DNA of 64,000 bases, from assembly GCF_048569485.1 (NCBI RefSeq), contig NC_134358.1, positions 223,204,986 to 223,268,985 of the forward strand, written 5' to 3'. Origin of the DNA: Anomaloglossus baeobatrachus (Eukaryota; Chordata; Amphibia; Anura; Aromobatidae). Made by a program: the position numbers and the translations under genes. Shown here in pieces: positions 46,304 through 57,371 of this stretch (position 1 is its first letter; each line of letters starts with the position of its first letter). The notes beneath the pieces were generated by a model that was not told where the DNA came from, did not search any database, and saw nothing but the letters and a program-made list of their open reading frames with translations.

Positions 46304-47368
46304 TGACTCGCCCACCCCAGGGCTATGGGACACCCGGTGCCGGGCCGGACTAGTCCGGGGGTCGTCAGTGGTGGCGGGGCCCGACTCCGTGGCCCTGGTG
46401 GGTGTCAGTTAAATATGGCTGGTGAATAAAGTTTGTGTTCGTGACGCCACCTGTGGTATGCGGCTATTAAGCCGCCGCTTCTGTGTGAGGCCTCCGGGGT
46501 GATGATATGGCAGCAATGGTGGTACTGCTCCCCACAGGTGGAGCGGTGCCCCGGGGACACTGTTGGTGCTCGTGAGAGTCTATGGTGTTGTGTGGATAAC
46601 ACGGTGCAGGGCCGACAGGCAATGAAAGAAACAGGCACAAACAACAGTCTCTTTACCTTCTCCTCTTTTACTTCACAAACGGTTAGTCCTGGGAGACCGT
46701 TACAGGTGGTAGAGGGCTCCGGCCGGCCTGGAAGTAACTGAGATGTCGTTTTGGCCAGATGAGTATGAGGCCTACTCCTGTTCTTTTCCTTACTGTGATA
46801 GGACCCTGCTCTCTGAATTTAGCAATGGCCCTCTTGCTGCTGGGACCGGTGGTACGTCCCTTTCCCTCTGTGGTAGGCTGCGCAGGCCCTCTCTGGTGCT
46901 TCTCTGCTGGAGTCCACACCGGGCCCTGATGATGCAGCTGTACCTTCGGGCTGTTTATGGGCCAGGTGCTTGCAGCTCTCCTGCCCTTCGGATTCGGCTA
47001 CCAGGGAGTATTTTAGGCCCTGGTGGCCACAGACTTCGATGTCCGAGTCTCTTCTGTGCCTCTCTGCTCCTCCTGCTTCACTGGGCCAAGCTGCTCCAGC
47101 TCTAGGCCCCAATTCCACAGGACAGCACTACTCTGCGTCTGCTTGCTATCACTTCTCTCTACAGACTGAACACTAACCCCTCCCTCAGGTCAGGCTTAAG
47201 GAATGCTCCCTGGAATCCCAGGTTCAGAGCTCCCCCTGCTGGCCTGAGGGAGGAACTGCGTTGGATGTTAAACTTACTGGCCAATGGACCTCCCAATTAC
47301 CTCCAGGCTCAGCATTAACCCTTTGGAGGGGCAATGCTGTTGTGGCGACCAGGTCCTGGGGCGCCACC
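46304..47368 (-). repeat. 5' LTR of the 8.0-kb Gypsy element
   Basis: The same 1065-bp unit as at 39364, about 0.8 percent different. The outer edge is followed by the TAGA duplication. Confidence 0.92.
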
Positions 47369-47372
47369 TAGA

Positions 47373-48641
47373 CACTTAGGTTTAGATTATTTAATTGAGC
47401 AAAATAACATCAAGTTTATGTAAATGTGTAAAATGCTTATTTCGGTCTTGAACCAGCCTGATCGATATGGATCAGGAGGGGATTTTTCTGCAGCATCAGA
47501 AATGCAATGATAACACATGTAGCCTTTATTTTAGACATAGTTTAGTTGATTATAGGCAAACTGAGCGTTTATTTTAATTTTGGTGTGGACGTCCAAGACT
47601 CATATATGTGATAACAACTAGGGAATAACAAAATATGTGGACATAGACTGTCTCTATAAAACTTAAATACTTTATTAAATCACTTAAAACCACACCGTGA
47701 TTAATGAAAGTGCACAGGATAGATTGCTAGCCCTAAATAGCTGCACCTATCTGTGTACTGCCTAAAAGCGGGGGTTGGCACCCTAAAAATGCAATATGGC
47801 GCCCCCACTCCACGATGACTTTCCCTGCAGCCCCTGAAGTCCCTGCCGGAAAAAAGGTGCAGTGCCTAAGATAAGTGCAACAAATAAATTGTTGTAGCAG
47901 GTGGACAGTAGGGAGGAAAATTCAAAAACTTATCTCATTGATGTGAATAAAATGGTAATTTCAAGCCTCATCGCGTTTCTCCCAGAAGTGGGTTCCTCAG
48001 GAGGTTAATAGTAAACTACAATGGTGGTTCAGGAAAACACTCTGTAGCCTAATGGCTGATTGAAAGAGGGGATCCTGATGATAAATAGCACACTGCAGAC
48101 CCAAATAGTGCTGGGCGTCCACATCAGAAAGTGAGGCCCAGAAATGACCTTGGTCTGTCTCATGAGGCCCCTGTAGAAAGTGCTCTATCTGCAGCAGTCC
48201 TGTAGACAGTGAATGGAGCAGAAGTTACGTATGCACAAATCAGACACCAAGTGATCAGTAATACCCCTTTAAATGCAGCTGATGCTAAGTTGGTGGTGTC
48301 TATAGTCACTATATTTATATGTCAGAGGTATTGTCTGGAATGTAGTCCAATTCTTCAATATGGTTGAATCATAATCGAGCCCTCTGTACTTGGAGAACAG
48401 GTTTCACTTGTAGCTCATTTATACTAGAAAGTGTGGTTACTGTACATTGCGTACTAACATAAGCCGTGAGAGAGGACAAACACTTTTACAGCATTTTTAC
48501 TCTTCTGTTTTTTTGCAAATTTAAAAAGTGATGCCTGACTGTGACAACAACTCGTGCCCATATGTCCTATTAACCCAAATGGACGTTATAGAGAGCTTCC
48601 TCCCCTGCACACAAGGCATTGTGCTTTATACTGCTGATAAC
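47373..48641. repeat. Dispersed repeat, family D copy 1, plus flanks
   Basis: The segment at about 47640-48270 shares ordered words with 53950-54328: GGCGCCCCCACTCCACGATG-like, CCCTGCCGGAAAAAAGGTGC and GGTTCCTCAGGAGGTT next to a CGCGTTTC-type word. On the minus strand it contains CTCCTGAGGAACC...GAAACGCG. The flanks are unassigned. No gene. Confidence 0.55.
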
Positions 48642-48839
48642 TAAAGGGTACTTTACACACTGCGACATCGCTAGCGATCTCATTAGCGATGTGAAATTCT
48701 AGATTGCAAGTGCGATCTTTTGAGATCGCACATGCGTAAAATGACCTACGTGCGCTCTCAAATGATCGCACTTGCGATCTAGAATTTCACATCGCTAACG
48801 AGATCGCTAGCGATGTCGCAGTGTGTAAAGTACCCTTTA
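48642..48839. mobile_element. 198-bp palindromic MITE, copy 1
   Basis: Almost the whole element folds on itself: TAAAGGGTACTTTACACACT through GCGACATCGCTAGCGAT to the mirrored right arm, leaving a loop of about 25 bases around GTAAAATGACCTAC. TA lies at both edges. Confidence 0.88.
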
Positions 48840-50561
48840 CACTATATATTTAGTGAATAGGGGTAATGTTGCAATCCTCAATTTCTGACCATGCTATGAA
48901 AATCATCTAAATCCAGAAAACTATGCAGTGACCATATTACCCTTTAATTACATAGGTGCCATGTATTGTTACATTTCTTTACATTCTCCATATATTCCTA
49001 TCATAAATGACCTGATAGATATGAGCCACACTTCTTGCAATTTGGGAACCCAGACCCCCGTATCATGGCTGCTGTCAGGGTGTAATAATTGCTGATTAAC
49101 ATGTTTTTGATGCATAATATTAATTCATGGAAAATTGCGATCAGTAAAAATAATCTTTCATAAACTAAACTCAGAGATCTGAATTGGAGAGCGTCCAAAA
49201 TGAAGGAAACAAGGTTATAAAGTGTATAAATAAAAGGAACAGCCAAAAAGAGGAATTTTCTATCATGAATTAAATGCGGAAATAGCAAAGCTTGGTTTTA
49301 AATCAATAAAGTGAATTATTATTTTTGATCAAATTGCTTTAGGAAGTAAATTAAAAAAATGTCATTATTGGTTGTGGGATTAAGGGGTTAATACTTGTAA
49401 CATGTTAACATTGGATCAAGATGAGTATTACTCGTAGGGGAAAACTTACATTGACATTTTTGTACTGCTGCCTGCTACTGACCACAAACTACCAGGAGAA
49501 AGCTGACGATCTGCCATCTGCCAACCATTTCCAGGCTGAGGACGGAGAAGGATGCCTAGTTATGACTGTGAATCATACTGTAATTCTTGGAGGGAGAAGT
49601 ATCGGCATCTGCCAAGGTTTAGAGTGTAGCCCAAACCTACAGAGAAAACATGCTGATTCCCCTTTCAGAATAATTACAGCTACAAACTGCAGGCCCATAT
49701 AATTGTACAACCAAAGACTCTGTTATTATTGGACTAAATTAAGGAGTGTTCTAAAATCTTACTAACAAAAACATACTATCCCAATTTACTTAAGACCGCA
49801 TGCATTACTTTATTAAATCCTTGCCTTATTACTTTAAGCAATAAGGATTAAAGGGTTTCTCCCCAAAAAAATAAAATAAAAAAATAAATATATATTCTAT
49901 AAAAAGCCATTATAAATACATATCTTTTTTAATTAGAAAATTACACTCCTTTTCTTTTGTTAAACTCACAGAAACGTATCCTGGAATGTTAATAGGAGAG
50001 GTGCTTGTGGACGCGTGCTATAGGAACTTCCCCCGGCAGCAATGTGAGATGCATCTTCTTACCTTAGCACTCCTGATATCTCCAGTAGGAAATCATAAAG
50101 ACAGAGTTTAATGTTTAATCCCGCCCTTTAATCCCGCCCTTCCATTTGAGGTGCATTTGTGCGTTGTTCATTTTTCATCAATGATGGGACACGAGGACGA
50201 AAAATGGATAAAAATCACATTTCAAACACTGATGAAAATTGTCCTGTGTTTTCAATACTAGGAAATAATTACTGACATGTGAACTATGCTTAATTCACAC
50301 ACAGATTTTTTCGGTCCATGAATTGTCCATCTGTGCAACAGGCAGGCTATATGTGCTACTGCAAATAGGAGAAAAATCACAGCATACGTATGTAAAATGG
50401 AGCAGACTGATTCATGGGAGAGAGTTTAGCTTCTACACCCATCTGCTATGCAGACACACATGGAACTATGGTTGTTACATCCGCAATTTACAGACTTGAA
50501 TATTCAATAAAGTGCTTGTCTGACCGATATGAACTCATTTGTATTTAATGAAAGGCTTTGC
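48840..50561. other. Intron 1, unassigned, with one small open frame
   Basis: No exon or repeat is recognised with confidence. At 49421-49702 (+) a 93-residue open frame begins MSITRRGKLTLTFLYCCLLL, which looks signal-peptide-like, but it has no known domain, no partner exon and no clear promoter. I do not call it a gene. Confidence 0.35.
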
Positions 50562-52000
50562 TTAAAGGAGTTATCCGGCCTAGTTTACTTATTTTTTGTA
50601 ATTTCACTATTGGGCTACATTGGGGCAGGTAAGTAGATAGTAACTACCTACCTGCCCTGCTGTCAGCCCCTCACCCCCGGTTCAGAGCGGTCATGTGACC
50701 GATCCTGCCGTGATTTTGCTGCTTCCTGTGATGATACGTTAACAGGGGCAGGACCTTGTTGACAGGCATCACAGCCGATGTCACATTGCTGCCCTGCAGC
50801 CGATCAGGTACAGTGCGATAAGCCCCTGCCCCTCTCATCCTCCCCTGCACCCTCCCCGCACTCCGTACTCCCCCCCCCCCCCCCCCCCGCTCCCTGTGCA
50901 CTGCTATCTGTGCCCTGTATGTGCCCGGGTCCTGGACAAACAGGGTTGCCCTCTCTGTCTAGGACACCATCAGCGCTGTTTGCCACAGGTCATTGTGATG
51001 TATGGTACCCAGGTAACTGTGACCCCCCCCCCTCCCCCGTGCGCTGTCTCTCTCCTCACACTGCGATGAATGCAGCTAGGAGCAGAGAGCAGGGACATCA
51101 CCTGACACCAGCGAACAGCACTGAGCTCTGCATCACCTAGCTGTAAGCAGGCTGGACTCATCACAGCACGGAGGAGAAGATAAATCATGGGTGAGAGAGG
51201 GGAGGCAGAGAAGAGAGTGCAGGGGGAGAGATGACAGTGCAGGAGTGAGAGACAGAGTGGGGGGGGGGGGCGGCAGAAAACAGTGCAGGGGTAGAGAAGG
51301 CATAGTGGGGGGCGGCAGAGAAGAGAGTGCAGGGGATGAGAAGACAGTGATGGGTGAGAGACAGAATGGGGGGAGGGGGTGGCAGGAAGTAGAGTGCAGG
51401 GGGAGAGAAGACAGTGCACAGGTGAGAGACAGAGCAGGGGGAGGGGGGTGGCAGAGAAGAGTGCAGGGGGAGTGATGACTGTGCATGGGTGAGACACAGC
51501 GGGGGGTGGCAGAGAAGAGAGTGCAGGGGGAGAGAAGACATAATGGGGTGGCACTGGGGGGGCAGAGGAGACCATGAGGGGGGATTATATATATTATATA
51601 ACTCTTGGTGTGTGAGTGAGTATATGTGTATGTGTGTATATATCCTATAGACTCACATTAGGGACTTTATATAGTCTTCATTACATAGTATTAATTTATC
51701 TGTCAGGTGCTGGGGCAGAATACGGACAGCCAATGAGTATGCAGAGGGAGGGCAGAGAGCGGGGCTGGACAGTGAGGCCGGGCGGTGCCAGCTCTGTGAG
51801 GCGTGAGGTTTGGCATAGGAAGATGTCGTATTTGGTTGAGCTGCAGGTAAACAAAGAGCTGCAGAGAATAAAAGGGATAATTCAAGAGGAACAAAAGTTA
51901 GAAAACAAAAAAAAATAATGTAGGGGTGTTTTTATATGACAATACAGCACAGTTTAGCTTAAAAAAATATTTGGAGTTTATGTCAGACAACTCCTTTTAA
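50562..52000. mobile_element. TTAA-edged element with internal minisatellite
   Basis: The left TTAAAGGAGTTATCCGGCC and the right GTCAGACAACTCCTTTTAA give short inverted ends with TTAA at both edges. The interior is GC-rich with CCTGCCCTGCTGTCAGCCCC wording. A 19-C run lies at 50870-50888 and a minisatellite at about 51200-51545. Non-coding. Confidence 0.55.
51200..51545. repeat. G-rich minisatellite
   Basis: About five imperfect units of 60-100 bp, most with GCAGAGAAGAGAGTGCAGGG or a close variant, GAGAGACAGA and runs of 5-11 G. The C-rich strand gives long stop-poor frames that are not genes. Confidence 0.75.
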
Positions 52001-53043
52001 GCACTTTAGTCCAATATATAAGCTGGTATGGCACCATTGATATAACATGGTGATGTACAACGCAGACATAAAATCTTTTTGGGGAATTAATTATCCCATC
52101 TATACCAAATTTCTAACCAAAAGAATAAATTGTAAATGATAGCGCATGCTTAATAGTTTGCTAGCTTTTTCTCCACTCAGAATAGTTTTCTAAAAAAATA
52201 AGCAGAACTTAGCGGGAGGTGGCATGGCCCCACGTTGCACATGTATCAAATCATGGGCTGTCGTAGATATGGTATATTTATGTCTTTATAAGGGACTTGT
52301 TCCTCTTAATTAATTAGGGACATCTTTTTCCATCTGTCATTTACATACTGATCTTTATAAATTCTTTTTCGGCTGGATTCACACAAACCCACAGTATTTT
52401 ATCCACCTGAGAAAAATGGTCCAATTATGTGAATCAAACTTTGATTAGTGTTTCAGAGTGGGATTAGTTTTTTCTCGTAGGTGGAGAATGAAAAACAAAA
52501 AGTTTCTTCATTCTATCAGTCTGTGCAAATCAGACCGCACTCGGATGTCATCCAGGTACGGCCCAATTTGTTTTTCCCTGACTCCTTAACTTCATTGGTC
52601 GAGTGCCATCTGATTCTCTGAGGCAAATTGTGCGGAGGAAAAAATCGGACATGTGCACTGCCTCGTTGAATAACATAGCGATCCAATCCAATTTATTTGA
52701 TGATTAGCAGTTGGACCGACAAATCGACAATTCAGTTGTTTGCATAAGTCCTTTGTGTCAAGGAATCATACTGAGACATTTTTATCGTCATGTATAAATA
52801 ACTGCAGACTTAAAGGACCTGATTCATTTTATCACCGATCTTGATGAGCAGACTTGGTGGAGTCAGATCCTCCTGATCCATGAAGAGATGCATGCCTTTT
52901 TATGAACAAGGAGCATCTGATGAATGCCATACACTTGTGTGCAAGACCTCTGCCAGTAGTAGAAGAAACCCCAAAAAAGGCATGAGTAGAAGTAGAAAAT
53001 TTCAGGGCTGGATTCTTGAAATTGTCCAACATTGAGAATAAAC
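52001..53043. other. Intron 1, unassigned
   Basis: AT-rich and intron-like. No exon or clear repeat seen. Confidence 0.4.
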
Positions 53044-53241
53044 TAAAGGGTAGTTTACACACTACGACATCGCTAGCGATCTCGTTAGCGATGTGAAATT
53101 CTAGATCGCAAGTGCGATCTTTCGAGATCGCACATAGGTCATTTTACGCATGTGCGATCTCAAAAGATCGCACTTGCGATCTAGAATTTCACATCGCTAA
53201 CGAGATTGTTAGCGATGTCGCAGTGTGTAAAGTACCCTTTA
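53044..53241. mobile_element. 198-bp palindromic MITE, copy 2
   Basis: The same family and exact length as 48642-48839, with TA at both edges. The loop reads ATAGGTCATTTTACGCAT, the reverse complement of the loop of copy 1 apart from one base. The element therefore sits in the opposite orientation. Confidence 0.88.
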
Positions 53242-53949
53242 GACTCTGCTCATATTCATGTGAATAATATAGTCTATAGTTCTATTGTCACCTTTAAATA
53301 TCTATATATTACAAATAGAGAACTGTAAATTTGCAATGGCTGTTTAGGCTCCATGTTTGTAGTAAACTTCAACTATATTTTTTGCACTTATTTGTGAAAA
53401 TATCTGAAATTTGGTGAAAATTTACAATTTTTTTCCCTTTTTTTAAACTTATTTTTATACCTTTTAAACCAGAGTGTTGTGTCACACAGAACAGTTAATA
53501 AATAACATTTACCACGTTACTTTACGTCAGTACAATTTTTGAAACATAATTTTTTTTATTATGAAGTCAGAAGGGTTAAAAGTGGTTTACTAGCAATGCC
53601 TCATTTTTCTAACAAAATTTACAAAATCAATTTTTTTAGGGACCACATCACTTTTGAAGCGACTTTAAAAAAAAAAAAAAAATATATACCCTAAAATGAC
53701 GCCATTTTAAAAAACGCTCAAAATCACATTCAAGAAGTTTATTCACCCTTTAGGTACTTCAGTTATTTTGTTTTGTTTTTTTTTTTTTCTTCTAACTTTT
53801 TTTATCTAGTACCAGAAAATCAACTTTTCCTGACCTGGTCGCTGATTTTAATGCTGTGCATTTTACTTTGCAGGGCATTAGATTAGTGACTGACACCAAA
53901 AATGTGTATTGAAAATACCTTTAAAAAAACAAATTTTATTGAATGTGAT
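53242..53949. other. T- and A-rich intron sequence, old repeat
   Basis: Long homopolymer runs. Phrases such as CACATTCAAGAAGTTTATT resemble a dispersed frog repeat known to me only by wording. No gene. Confidence 0.35.
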
Positions 53950-55200
53950 TAGTTATATTAGTGATAATTAGTGATTAGTGATTAATTTGTGATATCTAAC
54001 TCTAAGTGCACAGCAAAGGCGGGTGCTGAACCTTAAAAGTGTCTCCCTCCTGTGCCTGCCTGCCAGCGGAGGTAAGCACCCTTGATATGATATGGTGCCC
54101 CCATTCACCGTCGGCTATCCCTATGTAGCCATGATTAACCCTGCCAGAAAAAAAGTGCAGTGTGCCTATTAAAGTGATTAATGCATATTTTAATCAAATA
54201 AATGGCAGGTGGGGTTAAATAATAACAGGGAATAATGAATAAGTATGATTACTTATCTTGCTCTCAGTCAAAAATGTCTGAACTGTGTGCCTCAACACGT
54301 TTCCCCTAAAAGGTTCCTCAGGAGGTTTTTAAGGCGCACCAATCACCAGGATTTTCCTATATAACCTAAAGCCTATCAGGCTGATTCTATACATACCTTT
54401 AGTTGTCAGCTAAGATGTATTGAGTTTGAAGCACAAGAAAGTAAAGTTTGTAAGATCAGCAGCTTGTTGAGTTACAGCAGCTAAGGATCAGCTAATAGCT
54501 GGGGTCGGTATTCATAGTTATCCCCTCCCTCTGTTACTTATGCTAATTCTATTATAGAATCGATTTAGTTTGTGACTAACAGGACCTGTGCTAATGTCAT
54601 ACCCCATGTGACCAGAAAGGGCTGGACCTCAACCAACAGAAAAATATTGCTTCCTGGTATCCGCTATGCTAGATGAGGCCCACCCTTTCTAGTCACATGG
54701 GTATTACATTAGCACAGGTCCTGTTAGTCACAAACTAAATCGATTCTATAATAGAATTAGCATAAATAACAGGGGGGTGGGAATCACTATGAATATTGTC
54801 CTCAGCTATCAGCAGCTGCTGTCACTCAACAAGTTGATGATTTTATAAACTTTACTTTCTTGTGTTTCAAAACCTATACATCCTAGCTGACAACTAAGGG
54901 TATGTATAGAATCAGCATGATAGTGTCAGTTTAGCACTGGCTTTAGGTTATATAGGAAAATCCTGGTGATTGGTGTACTTTAAGGTCTGTCACTCCAGGA
55001 TACACATCCCTGGAAAGGATGATGGACAAAAATGATGTGCACTCGTGGTCTCCACTTGGCTGTGATCAGGGATGGTAGAGTACCAAGGTATGATGACCCA
55101 GAGCAGATTATGTGATGTTCCTCTCACTAGATCTTGATCATTAGATCAGTGACTGACACACAGGCAGTTGGTGTGTCAGCTCTTACTTAAGGCAGGACCT
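53950..55200. repeat. Dispersed repeat, family D copy 2, interrupted
   Basis: Matches copy 1 in ordered words (TATGGTGCCCCCATTCACCG, CCTGCCAGAAAAAAAGTGCA, GGTTCCTCAGGAGGTT) and is broken by the fold-back element at 54329-54983. The right part up to about 55200 is less certain. Confidence 0.5.
54329..54983. mobile_element. Fold-back MITE, TTAA-flanked
   Basis: The left CACCAATCACCAGGATTTTC and the right GAAAATCCTGGTGATTGGTG are mirror ends, and the pairing extends through ATTCTATTATAGAATCGATT/AATCGATTCTATAATAGAAT toward a centre near 54650. Arms of about 300 bp make this a large hairpin. TTAA lies at both edges. Non-coding. Confidence 0.85.
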
Positions 55201-55517
55201 CACAGCCCTCTGTACCTGGGTGACTCCGCAGCCATTATTTGACCTGCGTCACCATGGAGACCATCGGCACAACGTGATCACATTCACATTGTGCCAATCA
55301 GAGAAGGACACCCCCTCCCTCAATAAAAAGGATTGATGCCGCTATCCCTCTTGACAGAGGCACCACAGGTCTTAAAATGCCTGTGAAGGGTGTCCGCTAT
55401 GATTATTTTGCTGCTGCCATATGTGAGCATGTGCGATCTTTCCGTACATGTACAAAATTAAGAGTATATATAATAATTGTGCAATAAAGTTAGAAAAATC
55501 TTTTTTTTCCTTTTTAG

Positions 55518-55663
55518 GTCAACTTTGTGACATGTCAGCTACTTGCTCTTGTCATAGCTGTGTGGTTCCGCACGTACCTAAGTCCAAGACAAGCACACGC
55601 CACTATCCGCCATGGCATTGCAACAAGTATTGGTGTTTACCTTGCAGTATTTTGCTTTGGATG
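55518..55663 (+). CDS. mboat1: mboat1 exon 2
   Basis: Encodes the first membrane segments of the ER lysophospholipid acyltransferase MBOAT1. The acceptor TTTTTAG lies at 55511-55517 and the donor ATG|GTAAGT at 55663/55664. The 146-bp exon opens in phase 0 with VNFVTCQLLALVIAVWFR, continues through YLSPRQAHATIRHGIATS, and ends SIGVYLAVFCFG plus two bases of Trp. From memory, the human MBOAT1 and MBOAT2 exons both begin VNFVVCQL and end FCFGW, and WFR.YL and RH..AT are shared, so the family call is strong. Two hydrophobic stretches fit membrane helices flanking a polar loop. The catalytic His of MBOAT enzymes lies in later exons outside this window. No disruption is seen. Confidence 0.92.
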
Positions 55664-55780
55664 GTAAGTTGTAAATGCATTCATACTTCTTGCCTCAGCT
55701 ATACACTTTTATACAGTATGACTTTGTTTGCAAAACTATGGTCTTGACAGATGTTTAATTTTACCTAAAGTGATTGGAGC

Positions 55781-57328
55781 TTAAATGGAATCTGTCAGTA
55801 GGATCAGCCTTCCTAAGCCATGTACATGGGCACGCAGATTATAGAAAGTTGAATAAATTATACCTTCATATAAGTAATATGATGTCTTATTCCAGAGAAA
55901 TCCATTTTTTTCTTATATGTAAATGAGCTCTTAAGATCTGTGGGCCGTACATAGATCTCCCTGAGAATCTGGATCAAGGCCTTATTTTAAATGAAAGGGG
56001 GGGCGGCTATCAGTGTCAGACATGTAATGAATAACAGTCTGCTCTGTTGCTTTGCTCTCATGCCAACACAGTGTAGAACTAAAGCAGTACAGCCGAGCTA
56101 ACACTGTGATGAGACAAAATCACTTGTGTTGTACTAACACATTTCCACTACAGGTTTCCTGTCATAGTGCTTCAGCTGCCATCTTACATGTATTCTGTTT
56201 GGGGTGAGGGGGAGTACAGTAGAGAAGATATCTTTGTAAATGTGTTTGCAATGAGACAGGGTTCAACTCTGCTGTACTGTGTTAGTTATAATCAGGCACA
56301 GCTCTGCAGCAGAGGTGGCAGCAGTGTAAGAGGACAAGTGCTGCTGCAAATGATTGTAATAAAACAAAGTTCACTTCTGCTGTACTGTTTTAGTTCTGAT
56401 CTCACTGCAGAGCTGTGTGTGATTGAGAGCAAATTGTCTCACATTTGGTTTTCACTGGTAATGCCTCTTTTCATTTAATATAAGCCCTGAAGGCAGATTC
56501 TCAGAAATATTTTAACAGTTCATTTACATATAAGGCTGCTTTCTCACTTGTGTTGTTTTGCATCAGTTGCAATCCGTCACCTTGAGGAAATACGATTTTG
56601 CAGGATTCCGTTTTTCCCCCATAGACATGTATGGACGACGGATTGCGTATGATGGCCTTGCGTTGCATCTGCCGCATGACGAATCAGTCGTGGAACGACT
56701 GACCGTCGGGCAGCAGGAACGCAGCATGTAGCGTTTTTTGAGTAGCGGAATCCTTTTTTTTCCCCTGCGCATGTTTAATCATTGAAATCAATGTCTCTCG
56801 GCTGCTGAACGATCAGCTGATCGGCCGCCTTTTGTGAATGATCAGGTGATTGCCCGGTGGCCGGCTTATCATTCACAAAAGGCGGCCACCGGTAAAATAG
56901 TAAAAAAAACCCCCCCAAACAACTGATCGTTTTTTTGCAACATCAGTCACATCAGTTGTGCCACTATCTGCAACGCATCCATTGCATCAGTCACACGACT
57001 GATTGTGATGGATGCAAAAAAACGCAAGTGGGAAAGCAGCCTAAGAAAAATGTGGATGTCTCTGGAATAAGACATCTGATAGCAGATACCAAAGTATTAT
57101 TTTAATCAACTCTGTATGTCCTTTATGCCTATGTAGATGGCTTTGAAGGGTTGATCCTATTGACAGATTAAAAAAATCCAGAGAAAATACAGCTCTTCAA
57201 AAAAGGTATAGACTTTCATTGTATAAAAAACATCACATATACAAAAGACAAAGAGATGGGTAGTAAAAATATACCCCAATGCGGTTTACGCGTTTCAAGG
57301 TTACATGCCATTGACAGATTCCCTTTAA
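55781..57328. mobile_element. TTAA MITE split by a nested TA MITE
   Basis: The left TTAAATGGAATCTGTCAGTA and the right TTGACAGATTCCCTTTAA have TTAA edges. Inner arms pair around GATGTCTTATTCCAGAGA and TCTCTGGAATAAGACATC. Nested at 56531-57043 is a separate MITE. A further piece at about 57173-57312, with TGCGGTTTACGCGTTTC, may be another insertion. Non-coding. Confidence 0.7.
56531..57043. mobile_element. TA-flanked MITE (TAAGGCTGCTTTC ends)
   Basis: The ends TAAGGCTGCTTTCTCACTTG and CAAGTGGGAAAGCAGCCTA are mirror repeats with TA edges. The 513-bp body has an inner inverted pair around GATCAGCTGATCGGCCGCC. Related to 21976-22830 and to the nested copy ending at 28146. Confidence 0.82.
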
Positions 57329-57371
57329 ACATTTTTGACATCAGACTACACTGCCCTGTGAATTGGCACTG

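Larger units (their letters stand above)
39364..47368 (-). mobile_element. 8.0-kb Ty3/Gypsy LTR retrotransposon on the minus strand
   Basis: Two 1065-bp LTRs (39364-40428 and 46304-47368) bound the element, with TAGA target duplications at 39360-39363 and 47369-47372. On the minus strand the order is 5' LTR, primer site (TGGCGTCACGAACAGG), gag with CCHC knuckle, protease, reverse transcriptase, RNase H, integrase, a purine tract (AAGGGGGAG) and 3' LTR. This is ordinary Gypsy order. LTR divergence counted by eye is about 0.8 percent, suggesting insertion within the last few million years (rate uncertain). The frames are interrupted about five times, some possibly natural gag-pol boundaries. 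It is nearly whole but a fossil as read. Confidence 0.92.

Noticed and set aside
50970-51575. 201-codon minus frame rich in His, Ser, Pro, Leu and Cys
   Set aside because: Translation of the C-rich strand of a minisatellite.
55448-55747. 99-codon frame overlapping exon 2
   Set aside because: Out of frame with the spliced MBOAT1 reading and crosses both splice sites.
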